Below are positions 36,001 to 51,000 of a DNA stretch of 64,000 nt, piece after piece (position 1 is the stretch's first letter; every line of letters starts with the position of its first letter). Origin of the DNA: Metellina segmentata (lineage: Eukaryota; Arthropoda; Arachnida; Araneae; Tetragnathidae). A model generated the notes under the pieces. The model made no database searches and was not told the DNA's origin. It saw only the letters and a program-made list of their open reading frames with translations. The DNA lies in NCBI GenBank assembly GCA_947359465.1, contig OX375876.1, forward strand, positions 84,404,359-84,468,358. The letters are read 5' to 3'. The position numbers were made by a program, and so were the translations under genes.

Positions 36001-39000
36001 GCTATTAGATTCCTAATTTAAGTCATTTCTTAATATAAAGTAAGTGTACCAGTAATAAACACTTTAAGGCAAAATTTTCAGCATCACATTAACATTAACC
36101 ACATCATTAATATTGATAGGGGATCTTTATAAATGAATTTAGTTGTCAGAAAAATTTTTCTATCTTATTCTGTTTGCTAATATTTTATAAAAAATAAATA
36201 AATTCTGATAGTCGATATTTTACATCAGTAATAGATACTTGGAATTTTCCAAAATCCATTATACACTCTTTTGAACCAGTAATAGACAGTCTATTTTATT
36301 GTAAAAACTATTTCAAAATCAATACAAAACTTAAACATTTGAAATGTATATAATTTTATAGAAGGTAAATAAATAGGATATTAATAAAGCATAGGTACAC
36401 TTTGATATTTACAAAATTATAAGGTACACTTAAACAATTTTCATGGTCACTTGTTGATGGTTACCTGAATAGCAAAATGGTTAAATTTAAACTCATTAGT
36501 AAAAATAAGTTAATTATCTGGAATACGTCACAGGATACACCTGATTATGAATAAAATTAAGCATTAAATTATTAATATAAATTTAATATTTATATTAGCA
36601 GTAAATATTTCATCTGAAAATTGTTTCATAAGTTCTTCAGAAATAATTTATGTTTCTCATAAAAGGAATGTCTGAAGTTTATAACTTGTACTGATACTGA
36701 TTTAATGAAATTTTGATTTGATTTTAAAGTTTACTTTTGAATTTCCTAGCATACTTTCAAGATGTCTGTTGCAGTAGCATTTAAGTTTAAATCAAAATAA
36801 TTAATTGATATGCTATCTAGTAATATGGATAATATTTCATATAGAAGTTTTTTTTGTTGATTTTAGTTTTAGCATGATTGGTTTGTTGTCTTCCTTCATT
36901 ATATCAGAAAAAACTGTCTGGTCATCAGAATATAATTCAATTCTTTGCTGCTGCTACAATAGAAAAAGAAAGATCTGGACATGGGAAAGCAGAATTCTTA
37001 ATACTTACTGAACTTTGCACAGGTATTTTAAAATTAATAATCTCCATTATGACTAAATAATGTATGTGTATAGCTTGTGAAAGATTAAAAACTCATTTAT
37101 TCAATTATCTTTATCATTTCATTTCAATTATCTTAAATCTGAAAACTCATTTATCTAGTAAAATTGCATATGCCATATATTCATATTGTGTATCTTGTTT
37201 ATGTATTCTGTTATGGTTTAACAATATAGATTAGCTGAAATATTGCTCTTGTTAATCAATTAGATATAGATTGAAGTGATTGAAGCAAAATCAATTCTAT
37301 TTTACTAAGAATTATATTTAATTTTAATGCGTTTATGTGCTATCTTTAGCCGATATCCTTGAAGACAGCAAAAAGTGCAATATAGTTTTTGAATTTTGTT
37401 TCTCCCTTTTAACTGCTCTGCAAATTGTTGTAATTTTGCTTAAATTTACTTGCAATACTTTAAAAAATATTTTTATTTTAATGTGTGTCATTTATTATTT
37501 TTTGTTCAGAATATTTTGTATCATTTATGATGCATGTGACCAATAAAACCTGGGTTTAGTTTTACAAACTCTTGGCTTCTGTATTTAATAGGTGGCCCTT
37601 TAATGGATGCTTTGAATTCTCGACAAAGTCCCTTATCATGTGCTCAGGTAATCCAGATATTTTATCAAACATGCTCTGCTGTTCATCATATGCATTCTCA
37701 AACACCACCAATAATACATAGAGATTTAAAGGTCAGTATATTTTTATCTTCCTTTATATTAAATTGTTATTGAGTTTAACATTCCAATTTATAACAGGGT
37801 TGGTAACTTGGGCCTACCAACGAAAACTCACTGGGTTTTTGTTATGAAGTGGGCTTTTGTAAATAATCTGACACAAACACACACACACACATACATATAT
37901 ATATATCCAAACCTGCTTGGTATTTATTTGTTCAGATTAGAGAGAGTGTACTGTATGCAAAAAAAAATTAAATCATAATATCATTAAACTTGTAACAAAA
38001 ACAGTTGATAAAACCAACAAAAATTATATGAAAATATTTTATACTATTACAAAAGACTATAATTAACATGAAATATAACATTCCTTCAGAATAACAACAT
38101 TTTAGATTGAGATTTTTACTCCTAACAAAAAGTAATATTTGACGGTTACAAAATCACTTCCATCAAAGATGCAATAGCTGCACCAAATTGCACTTAACAA
38201 TGCTCTTTATTAAAAAGTTTAAGAATATTAAAGGGATTAGCATTATAGTGTTTATTTATTTTTTGTATTTTTTTTTTCATTACAAAAAATTAAGAGTTTC
38301 TATGGATGGTATGTAGTATCCGATACGTTACAACTTTCGAGCGATGTATTGCCAATTGTGGTAACCTTCCCGTTTTCGCGTTTTTCTTAGTTTTAAGGCA
38401 ACCCTAGATATTTTCTCCTGACGATAATAAACGGGTCTCATGATTGGTTAAGGAAGAAAATACGCTTTTCCACTTTTATTTTTAATGTAGAACGGAATTA
38501 AAATTTAGACAGTCTTTGAAATTGTTGGGTGCATATGAATTTTGCTCTTGATTTATAAAATCGACTTGTTTTATTAATTTTCAAAATTTTTAGGATAAGT
38601 TTGGAAAGCAGATTGTAAGTTACAATTTTTTAAATTTGTCACTTTATTTAAATTTCGAAAAAAAATTTGGATTAAATTTGATTTTTGAAATTGCAGATTG
38701 GAATTTAGAATTTTTTTCCCCTTTTGGTTGCTCATTTCCCCTTAGTTGATTTGATATAGCAGTGGATAGTGTTATTGAACGTTAGAAAATGTTTTTTTTT
38801 TTTTTTTTTTTTGCAAACATGTAGTAGCTTGATTGGGAAGAGGGTGAAATGTCTTTCATGTGAGAATGATATGATTTTAACATTGAGAAAGGATGCTGGT
38901 GATAGGTAGGAGTGGAAATGTAGAAAGATAGGACAAAAATTTGGCAAAAGAAAGTATAACAGGAGTAAGAAATTGGAGGGTAAATGGGTGTTTGGAGGAC

Positions 39001-42000
39001 TTGAACGAGGGACGGATAAATGTTTTATGGTTGAGGTGAAAAATAGGAACCAGAAAGTTTTGGCTGAGGTAATTCAGAGCTGAATTTTGCAAGGAGCTAC
39101 AAAAATTTCTGACTATTGGAAGTCATATGCTGGTATCAATACCCGAAGGACAAAGAGTTCAAGGGTTATCGATTCGAGCATATGACTGTTAACCATTGTC
39201 AGAATTTCAAGGACCCGGCTATGAGGGTAAGTTTGATTTTTGTTTAGCTTTTGGTTATATTACAAACACTGGACTATGCTTGGGTGGGCACCCAATACGG
39301 TGACTTATACGCATGGAAGCCAACGGTGAAAGGTCCTCGCCGGCCCCGGAGGGGCGGCGAGGTAGCCGGCAGGCGGGGATCGCGCGTTATACGCTGTGAC
39401 TTATCTACAAACAAATTTCTCCCGGTATACTGGTTTAAACGCATTGAAACCTTAAGCGCAATACGCTTTGACTTCTCTAAAAAACAATTTCCTCTTGTAA
39501 AGTCGTTACAATAAAAATATTTGTCTTGCTTTTCCATATATGGCTCTATAACCTGGAATATCCCCATTGAGTTGCTCACATAATGCTTATTGCTAGAAAA
39601 ATTGTGAAAAAATATTTTTTCACACTTTAGGATAGCAGAAGAATTTTTAGATTTTTGGTTTCTCATCAAAAACCTTTGTGTGGATTATGATCACAGAAAA
39701 GAACTACCTTATTAAAAAAAGATTTCTTGTTTTGAATTTTCTATGCATTGCAAAGTTTCTAATTCAAAATTGATGAAAATCCGGACGTTTTAAAAAAATC
39801 ACGTTTTTTTTTTATTACTATTATTATTATTATTTTTTTAATTATAATTTTTTTAATTTTTTTATTTAATATATTTTTTTTTTAAGTGACAAAACTAGGA
39901 TGAAATTGACGCAAAATTGCGTACATGTTCGGAGAAAACCAGACTGAAATATTAGAAAATTTTCAAGTGAAATTTATATTGCTTTTTTCTTAATTTTTAA
40001 ACAAATTATTATTATTATTTATGCACTGTATGCAAAGGTTCACGTTGTATATGGCGGCCATCTTGGAATTGCTTACATCGGCCGCCATCTTGATTTGGCG
40101 TAAACAATCGCTTTGGCGGCCTAACGTTGCGGATGCTACCACTCCACCAATTAAACATTTTTATACCACAAATTGGTACTTTTGCTTCCAGTGGGGTAGT
40201 TGTTAAAAAAAGGTGGGGGGATGCTCATTTTTGAAGAATTTCAACCATCTGACTGTGTGATCCTCCCCCTTCCCAATCAACCAGTTTCCACTTGAATGAT
40301 AACTGTTTTTCCTGTGACTTACACAGAGGTATTTAGTGAATTTTATAGGATATGATTAAAAAAAAAAGATGTCCACTTTGAAATTATAAAATGGGGTATG
40401 CTTCAGTTTGAATAAAAAAGTGGGTCTGCACCCCTAACCCCTCAAGGATGTGGCTAAGGGGGAGGTGACTCCCCCTTCAGCTAAATTTCACTCATAGACT
40501 CTAATGTTAAAACAATTTACTTAATTAAAATTTCGTATTATGGACCCCCCGCTTAACAAATTCCTGGCTACATGCTTGCCCACTCCCCTTGACTACTTCA
40601 CTGGTTCCTACATCAAGCATGAAAATATCAAGTTCGAATGATATTCTACAATTATTTATAAATACCCAGAAAATACCACTAAAACCCAGAAATCCCCACA
40701 AAACCCCACCTGGTCTGGGTTTTTCTAAAAAAAACCCGGGTTTTTGCCAACTATGATTTATAATAAATGGCTTAGTAAGATAATTATATGTTAGTAATTA
40801 CCTAAGTATTAACTAATAATGTAGTTTATGATAAATAAAAGTTATTTCATGTTTTTGAAGTATGTATACCTTTCTGATCAATGAATCAATATGAAAATTG
40901 CATACCCTCAATTTTTGTAATTGAATATGTAAGTGAAATCAGTTTGATAATTGAAGCATGTTTTTTTGTAAAAGATAATGAAAATCTGGTATATTTATCT
41001 GATTCTGCTGAACTTGGTGTTTACAAATTTCTTATGTGTATTGAAGTCCAAATGTAAATGACATCAGCTGCTGTTTTATTTTTAACCACACTTATTTAAA
41101 AAATATTTATGTGTAAGCATTGAGCAACCAAAACTTAAAACAGTTAGAATTCAAGTTTTTAATGGCTTTAAGCAGATGTAGTTATTACACACTAAATTCT
41201 AATGGCAGCAGTGATGGTTTAAATCAATGGGATCAATTAAGAATACTATTGAGTGTCTGCATAAGGAAAGCTTAAAATTAAATTCCCATAATATGTGCTG
41301 ATTTATATGTGGTTATGACTGATTCAAGCATTTTTTAAATTAATTTAAATTCGGCTATTTGTTATCTTAAAATTAACTTAGAAATACTCTACATTTTAGG
41401 GCTTCATAAATGTTAAAACAAGTTGTGCTTTTCAAATTTACTAGTACAAGTTTATACACATACTAGCCACTGTGTGGCCAGCACGGTGTTACCCATGACA
41501 GTTCTTTTTGAGGGGTCAGGTGTGACCACTGCTCGTTGATGCTCGCCAGCCCACAGTGATTGGTGCATATTCCCATTTGGTTTGCTTCGCAAACAAACTC
41601 CACAGGCTACACTGTGATGGCCTCAAAGTGGCTATTATCAATAACATAAATCAAAACATACTAGAATTGGTAAACTTGGCATGGTTCCAAAGGCATTAGG
41701 ACGAAAAACGTTTGTGACGTCGGTGGTCGAAAATCTCAAAATCCGTTCTTTCAAGGTAGGAGTGACGTTATATTGCAAAAAAAAAAACTACCTGTGTGCA
41801 AAATTTCATTATTGTAAGTGCCATGGATTCATCAGGACACTGCATACAAAGACACAAAGAAACACTTCCTTTTATAAGATACAAGTTGCTAAGCATTTAT
41901 GTTGTTTGTTTACTTGAGTTATTTGATTCTCTAGAAAATTACCTGCCAGTCAAATATCTGATTTTGAACTGATTATGTGGTGTCAGTTCAGAAACTGAAT

Positions 42001-45000
42001 ATAATTGTATTGAAACTGAATGCTGTCTGGATAAAAAATAAAATAAATTAGCTAACTTTTTTAAAATTTTCATTTATCTTTCAGATTGAAAATCTGCTTC
42101 TCAGTTCGGATGGTAAAGTGAAACTATGTGATTTTGGTAGTGCAACTACCAAATCCTGCCATCCTGATAACACATGGACAGCTATGCAGAGAAGTCTTGT
42201 TGAGGATGAAGTAAGTTACACTCTTTAATGAACCACATCAAATTTTAAAATTCTTTTTCTGAAAATAATTACATTTATATTGGAATGTTTATAGTTTCTA
42301 ATATTTTACTTATTTATTCCAGATGGGTAAGAACACAACACCTATGTACAGGCCCCCAGAAATATTGGATACTTACAACAATTATCCCATTAACCAAGCA
42401 ATGGATGTGTGGGTAAGCTGCACTTTGAAATACTTTTAAAATTTATTTTAGAAGGAAAATAAGGATTTTAAAGGTTTGGTACCAACATAATTCATTTGTA
42501 CTCTTTGTAATTTATTTAGTGTCCAAAAGTTGCATCTATGCATTGTTTATGTTCACTGCTCCCAAAAATGTTTTCCAGCAACAACTACCGAGTAAATTGA
42601 TGTTTTTAAAGTAACCTACCTTGAAGTAGAATTACATGCCGTTAGACATTAAAAAAGAAAACTGTAGCCAGCAAAATTGGGAATAAAATATGTTCTGACT
42701 TTTCTTTTAGTTGTATTCAAAAGTTTTTATAGCAGGTATGTTTTGTCAGTAGTTTTTCAGGCTTTGTATTAAATACATCAGTAATCACCATTTTTAAGAG
42801 ATGAAAAAATGACTGAAATCTTTGTCAGGTTATTTGTTAAATATATCTAAGAGAGGTTATTAATTTAATCTCTAAAATATCCATTCCACATTGTAGAAAT
42901 CAGTATTCAAAGTAAGTCTGATCCTAAAATAGTTTTTTTCTGTTTTGTGACAAAAGGATAAATTGTAGTTTTTGCTGTTTTTTGTTTCATTTCGCAACAG
43001 GATATTTTTTTTTATAATAATTTTTTTTGATGATTGACAATATTAAAGTTATCCTTCGTTTAAGCTGAGTGTTTTCCAAAAAATGCAGTAACGTATGAAA
43101 AAAAAAAATTTAAAGCATGTAGTTTTTCTTAAAAATATTTTGTAGTCTTGAATCTGCATCTACAATAACTTCTGCATATGACACATTACTGACCCACAAA
43201 CAGTTGTGTTTTCATGTTTTCCCAAGTTCAGAAAGGCTTTAATGAAAAAATGTTTTAAATGCAATATTTCTTTCCAGGCTCTAGGATGTGTTTTGTTTGT
43301 TCTATGCTTCAAAGAGCATCCTTTTGAAGATTCTGCTAAACTTCGCATCTTGAATGCCAAATACACTATTCCTACCAATATAACGGATTATGAATGCTTA
43401 CACGAACTTATTAGTAAGAATTTTGCTTTTAAACGAGTTTTTTTAGATGATTTTTTTAAATTTTAAATGTGAGATTGTGTGTGTGTTCATGTCTCTTCAT
43501 TCAAAATTTTGTATTAGTTTTTTAAAATTTAAACTAATATGCAAATTTGAAATTTGTTTCCTCTTTTAATAAGTATTAATGTAATTTAGCTGATTATAGG
43601 TCTATTTATTACTTAGCAGCATACATCACATATTCATTTTTGATGGGAAAATAACTTAAATTATATCTTTTTGGTTTAAAATTTGTTATAACAAATTTTA
43701 AAACTAGTCTTAAAATTCATTATTGTTTTCCTCTTTTAATAAGTATTAGTTTGATTGTGCTAATTATAGTTCTATTAAGTAACATACAATAACACATATT
43801 CAAAATTTTTATTAGAAAGAAATGTGCTTTTACACTTTTTGGTGTGTTTACGTAATATATGGTTTCTGAATATTATCAAAGTTAAAGTAGACTGCAAAAT
43901 TCTTTTTTAAGATGATCTAAACTATTTTTTCAACAGGAAGCTCTTTCCAACTAAATCCAGTGGACAGACCATCTGTAAGTTTCATGCTTGATGAATTAAA
44001 AGTTATTGCAGAGTCAAGGCAAACAAATCTTAATGCACCATTGAATCTAGGGCAACAGTTAGGAAGTAATCAATCTAGTCCAGGTAATTATGTCAACAAT
44101 TTTTGTTTTTAAATTAAATGGAATATCTTTTTTTTTAATTTATGCATGACTGATTATTTGTATTTTTTTTATGATTTGACTTATTTTGCCTTTCTATTTT
44201 CTAAAGTAAAATGGAAAATTTGAATTTAATGCAATTATAAGTGAAATAAATTCAATGCGTTAGCTCTTGCATGAAACTCAAGGATAAGAATTTGAAACTA
44301 ACTCAAGGATAAGAATTCTACCATGAACTTCCTTCTCTTTGTGATCATGTAAGGTTTTCAAGAATAATTTTTTTACTTATATGTCTTTTATGTTCTGAAG
44401 TCCATTTTTGACCTGTAAAAATGAACTGATAAATTTATTCTTGCACAAATAACACTTTTGCACAATTTTTTAAGTATAATAAATCTGCAACATGGAACAA
44501 TTCTGCAAAACTAATTGATAAATGTAATTGTCAGTTTGCAATTTATTAAAACTATTATTGCTTTAAGATATCAGTAAAAATATCATGTTATGCCTTTTCA
44601 AGTGAAGATGGTTTTTATTCAAAAGGAATTAAAATAATGTAATTTGTATTTTTTTTAACAAATTCTTGTTTACAGCATCACCTTCCTAAAATTCTTAATT
44701 CTTTTCAGCACTGGATTGTTTGTTTTGCTTTTCCTTCAACTTTGTCTTTTTTAATCTATATTGACTTGTTTTAGTCTGTTGTGTTCCTTATTTTCGTTTG
44801 TTAACAAAATGAATTGTTTTGGAAAACCATAGTGTGTTGTCAAAGATTTCCTTGACAAATACATAGCCCTTCTTTCATTGAAGCTAACTACGTCTTTTTA
44901 CTGAATATTTAGTTTACTGAGTGAAAATGTAATGGAATTGTAAAATACTCATTGCAGATTATTGAAAATGTATTTTTTTAATTATCAGCGCACCCTCCCA

Positions 45001-48000
45001 GTAGGCCACCACCCCCAAGCATCCATCCTGAGTCTGCTCATGCATCTGGACCACCAAGACCTCCTCCACCTTCAGCACATCCTCCAAGGCCCCCTCCACC
45101 TTCTACGCATGAGGACCCAGGCTACGGCCAGGGTAACAATAGTGTAGCACCTGGAGCGGGCATCTTTGGCTCCTTGAAAGGAGGTGCAGGAAGTTTTCTG
45201 AAAAACCTCAAAGAACAATCTTCACGTGTCATGCAGACAGTCTCACAGTAGGCATTTTGTTTCATTCTTGTTGTCATTTCTATTTCTTATCAATTTCTCA
45301 AGGGTAATGAGCAGATGCAGTGCTATTTTATCATAGGTACATGGGCAATTCTCTGAGTGAGCTTTTAGATCTCAGTGTGTCAAGAAGGATATTTTCCATG
45401 TTGACAAAACTGCGCACTGGACATCTAAAGCATATGACTTTAGTCGATGGTACCAAGTCTTCCTCACATTCACCAAATGCAAAAGAAAACAGCTAGCCTT
45501 AACACGTCCCACATTGTATCAATATCTGTCGTCATGACAGTCCACACATGCAGACAAACACTTCCTTTTAAAATAGTAGAGAAAATAATATATGATAACT
45601 TTCATGTTTTTTTAGGTTCTTACTTTTTATTATCTTTCTATGTAACAATACATGATAAATATAAAAATAATATACAAGATAACTTTCATAATTTTTTGGT
45701 GTGCTAACTATGTGCCCCCTGGTCTTAAAAAGTCTGTATCCCTACTCTAGGCAACTCAGTCACTGTAGAAGTCATTATTAAAATAATAGTTTTTTTTTTG
45801 GCCAGCTCTGCAAAATTAAATGACAATTTCATGATTTTTCCTTGTTTGTTGAATGTAATTGAAATGTATGAAGGAGCATTTTCTTATCTTTTATCCTTTA
45901 CATCCCATTTATTCACCTGAAATCAGTTACTCTAAATACAAATGTCTGGGGTCACTAAATTTATTTTCATAATGAGATAAATAAAATTGAAAGTTTTTTT
46001 TCTTACCATTTGCTTGCATGGTCTCTTTACTTGACAACCGATTATTTTGAAAGGCACAAGTATTTTTGAAACAATTTTTTTTGAATGTCTACTGAAACAT
46101 TACCAGTTTTTTCAATTATTAAGCTATAAATGAGTTATTGCTCATACTTTGATTAACTATGTAAATTATCTAGTTGGGATCCATTATTTAGAAAGGAACT
46201 GAAGGTAATCTACCTAACTTTTATTGTAAGAAGCGAAAGTTCTGTGTTTTTACAGTTGTATTAGTATGTCATTTTTACCTTGCCAATTGCTAATCCATAA
46301 AATGGGTGGGCATTTAATGGGTTTACCCACTGTGTTAGCGGTTTGCAATTTCTGTTACTTACACTAGATATATTTCCATTGTTGTCAGTTATACTTTCCT
46401 TGTGTGAGTATATCCACTACTTGACAATATCTGTTTTATCTTTGGTGTAACTTGGCTTTAGTTGGTTCTTGTGCTCTAAAATCCAACCCAACAATCCTAA
46501 TCCAGTGCCAGCCTGGTTGCTGACTCTTGGTCCTACAGGCTTTGAAGATTTGAATCCTAGTGTGGGCATGTATGATTGTAGTGGTTTGAAATCTACTTTT
46601 AAATCCAGGTCCTGGCTTGTAATTTGTGTAGCAAAAAGGGACTATAGAGTAACAAAAAAAAAATTAATAATAATAATCCAAATCTAATCCAGATATTGAA
46701 AGATGGTCAAAGTATGACCAATATCACAGATATTACAGATTCTAGATGGAATAGCACCATTGATAGACGTTTATTTTATTTTCATTGTGCCCAGAGTTTT
46801 ATGAACTATTCAACAGTTGATATGCAGATTCAAATTATATTATTATATGGACAGCATAGTTTTTCCTGGTAAATATAAATTTTGCTCATTATGGTTTGAT
46901 AATCTCTATTTTAATTTGAAATACATTGACATTTAATTGTCTTTCATAGATCAATTGCTCGTCAAGATTTAGATTTCAACTACATTACTTCTAAAGTTGC
47001 TGGTAAGTAAACAAAATTAATTAAAAATAATTGTATATGTTGCTAATTTGTTGTATTTTGTATTTGTATGTTAAAGTAATCAAAATTGATTTTTTTTTAA
47101 ATTTTGGTTTTGTATCAGTTTTGTCATTGGTTTGAAATATTTAATGTTGCTAAAAACTATTTGTGATGATACTGTTCCCATTTATTTTATAATAGGTAGG
47201 AAAATACAGTATGAAAAGAAATGTGTAATCATGTAGTCTGGAACAAACGTGAAGACTTAAAATTGTTTTGTCTTAAAATTGCACAGTTAAACTTTGAAGT
47301 CTGAATTGAGTTTAGAAAATTTTGTTACGCAGACAAACTTAGTATAATTTCTATTAAATTTAATTATTCTTGCTTTAACACTAGAATGGGCAGTCTCTAG
47401 TTCACCTAAAGTTTGCACCAGTGTTGTTTCAACACCAGTAAATAAATTACTTAAAGTAGCTAACTTAGTTTATCTAAGTGACATTGCTACTATACTTCAT
47501 CTCTTATGTAACTTTAAGCTTATTTTACTGTGTTTTCATAAGCTTATGCTTGTTTATGGCACAAAATGGTATTGTAGATCGATTGTCAAACTCATAAAAT
47601 GAAAATTAATATAAACCTTTTAATTCTGTAGTTTTAAATTTTTGCCAAAACCATATTTATACAAATTGTAGCATTTAATTTATCTAATTTATATTATACT
47701 ACACTCTTTTTAAAATTCATACAGTAATAAGCTATTTCTTTGGCAGTAGTTTCCATGCATCATTACTTGATGTAACCTGCTTTGTGTGTGCTTTGGTTGC
47801 ATATCACTTTTTAATTTCCCATTTCTGCTATTGAGATAAATTTCCTGTAATTCTAATTTTGGTCCTTTTACTCGTTGACTCTTAAACTCAATATGAACTA
47901 ATTTTTCGTTTTGTAGAATTAATTATACTGTTATTTTTACTTAAAATATTTCTTGTAGCAAATCGATCAGTCATTACATTTGTACATATTATATTTATAC

Positions 48001-51000
48001 ATACATTGCAACTCCAATTATTCAGATCAATTGGGACCAGACCCCATCCAGATAATTGGATAATTCATGATGGAAAGATTATTTCTTACTATAAAAACGA
48101 ATTTTGCTTTAGTATGTAATGAAATTTAATGAGTATAAAAACAATTTTGTTTACATTTTGTACTTTCATACTGTTTTAAATGTATAATTGCTTGAACATA
48201 TCGGTCAGTCAATTGTTTCGCTGTCTACTCGTTTTTGTGAGGCAAGTAGCTATAGATGATTGCACTCCATCTATTTTAATGCTGTGTCAAGACACTCAAA
48301 CACATTACTAGCTAACGGTCCCACATCTGGTTGGGTAGCAATGCTGTCGTCATCTTCCTGATCATCAATGAGTTCTTTCCTCAAACTTTGAATGAGTACA
48401 TTGTCACTGAGAATTTGGAATTCAGGGTTCGAAGAGTCACACCAGCCACTCGCCTACGTCCTCTGCACTACACTCAGAACATTCAGGAATTTTCACTATT
48501 TTGTTTCTTATGTCCTGACACTATGTCCTCTTCGTTTTTATAGTTCATTGATAAGAAACTTTTAAAATGCGGATTTTGCAGATTTCATTTTTTTTCTCAA
48601 AGCGATCCAGATAATTGGTGTTCTTCTGTATTACATTTATTTTATACATACCCATTATATGTATTCATTCTGTGCCGTCTCTAATGGTAAATATCGAAAT
48701 TATTATGGGTATTGATATAATTTTCTTCAAGTTTAAAATTTTTTTTTTTCTTTATAAGAATCTAAATTTAAACAGAAAAGCTCATTATCAGATGCATTTT
48801 CTGATAGCTACTTGGAAGTTATTAATATTTTAAATCGAATTGGTTGTCTTTACATTCAATCTCTTATACAGGGTGGTCCCGAATTCATGGTACAAACTTT
48901 AATGGTAGGTACAGGACATTGTAACAATGATTTATTGTATAGGAATGTATAGTCGCAAGTGACGCGGTGAGGCGTAAACAGGGGAAATAAAAGGAAAGAG
49001 AAATGGAGTGATCGACATGCGTTTCAACAACGTTTCAGTATTAATGTGTGGGCTGGTATTGTGAACGACTTTTTGATTGGCCCATACTTACTACCCACGC
49101 GACTCACTGGCGGAAGCTATCTTATTTTTCTGAAAGAAGTGTTACCACAACTGCTGCATGATGTTCCGATCGCCATTCGTAACCGCATGTGGTTTCAGCA
49201 CGATGGGGCGCCAGCACACTTCAGCATTGATGTACGGAATTACCTGAATGCCACGTTTGGTACTCGATGGATTGGGCGTGGTGGACCAGTCCCTTGGCCA
49301 CCCCGATTTATCGAGCCTCGATTACTTTTTATGGGGACATCTAAAGCATCTTGTTTATGAGACTCCAGTTGACTCAGATGAGGATCTCGTCGCTCGCTTA
49401 TCTGTAGCTGCTGCAGGTGTGCGTGAAATACCAGGCATCTTTGAACGTGTACGCCAATCGCTCCACCGACGCTGTCAAGCATGTATCGATACTGGTGGAT
49501 GCAATTTTGAACAATTACTGTAAACATGACACTTGTCAACAACGCTTTCAATAAAATCTTTGTTTTTCCTTTCGGCCGTTATTTCCCCTGTTTTCGCCTC
49601 ACCGCGTCACTTGCGACTATACATTCCTATACAATAAATCATTGTTACAATGTCCTGTACCTACCATTAAAGTTTGTACCATGAATTCGGGACCACCCTG
49701 TATAACATAAACCTACAATAAAGGCAAAATTTTGATCATAGATCGAGATAGAGTGCACCATACGTGTTTCAGTAGAAAGTTTTTGTCTAAAAATTTTAAT
49801 TGAAATTAGTCAGAAGTTAAAATACAGATTGACATGCACATTTGATGTGTGCAAAAAAAAAAAAATACACTATGATATGCATGTTTGTAATATGTGTTTA
49901 ATAGTAATCATGTTTGAAGAATCAGCAGCTGTGAATATCATTTCTGGTAGAGATTAACAATTAAAGAAATATCTTTCTAAAATGGCTGAATCTTATCTTT
50001 TAACTCTGATATTCTCTGAACTGAAGAGAGTATATGAATGGAGATATTTAAGTTACATTAGGTAGCTTTATGAACCTAAATTTACACAATTATATCAATG
50101 ATTTGTGTATGAAGTAAGCTTTGGTATTGAAGGAGTTCAGATAAATTACTTTTAAAATTATGTATATTCTTGTTTCATAATTCAAAAACTCTTCCTAATC
50201 CTGATGTAAATTGAAGAATTCCTTCATTTTAACAAGATTAATTTGCCTATTCTAATGACAGCACCATTGATTTTCCATAATACCAGTTACAGATTTATTT
50301 TTCCAATATTGCAATTATGAAATTGCTGTCTATTGTGAAATTCATACAATATTTTATTTTGTCTTAATTTGTGAAGAATTCCTTCATTTTAACATGATTA
50401 ATTTGCCTATTCTAATGACAGCACCATTGATTTTCCATAATACCAGTTACAGATTTATTTTTCCAATATTGCAATTATGAAATTGCTGTCTATTGTGAAA
50501 TTCATACAATATTTTGTTTTGTCTTAATTTGTGAAGAATTCCTTCATTTTAACATGATTAATTTGCCTATTCTAATGACAGCACCATTGATTTTCCATAA
50601 TACCAGTTACAGATTTATTTTTCCAATATTGCAATTATGAAATTGTTGTCTATTGTGAAATTCATACAATATTTTGTTTTGTCTTAATTTGTGGTAACGT
50701 CAAGAGAATAATGTATTTGTTTCTTTGTGCACTTTTGAATATTTTGTTCAATTGATGAATTGTTATTTCTGTTTTATTTAGTTATGTCGTACCCTGCTGA
50801 AGGCTTAGAGTCAGCATATCGCAATCATATAGATGATGTTAGAGGTCTGTTAGATTCCAGGCACTCTGGGCATTATGCAGTTTATAATGTATCTGGACGT
50901 GCATATTCATCTGTCAAATTTAATGCTAAAGTCAGCGAAAATGGTTGGCCTGCAAAGAAATCTCCACCTTTACAAACTTTAATTATTTTATGTAGGAACA

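Noticed and set aside
39251..39669. Overlapping frames on both strands across the GC-rich block
   Set aside because: No recognisable protein features; length follows from the local rise in GC.
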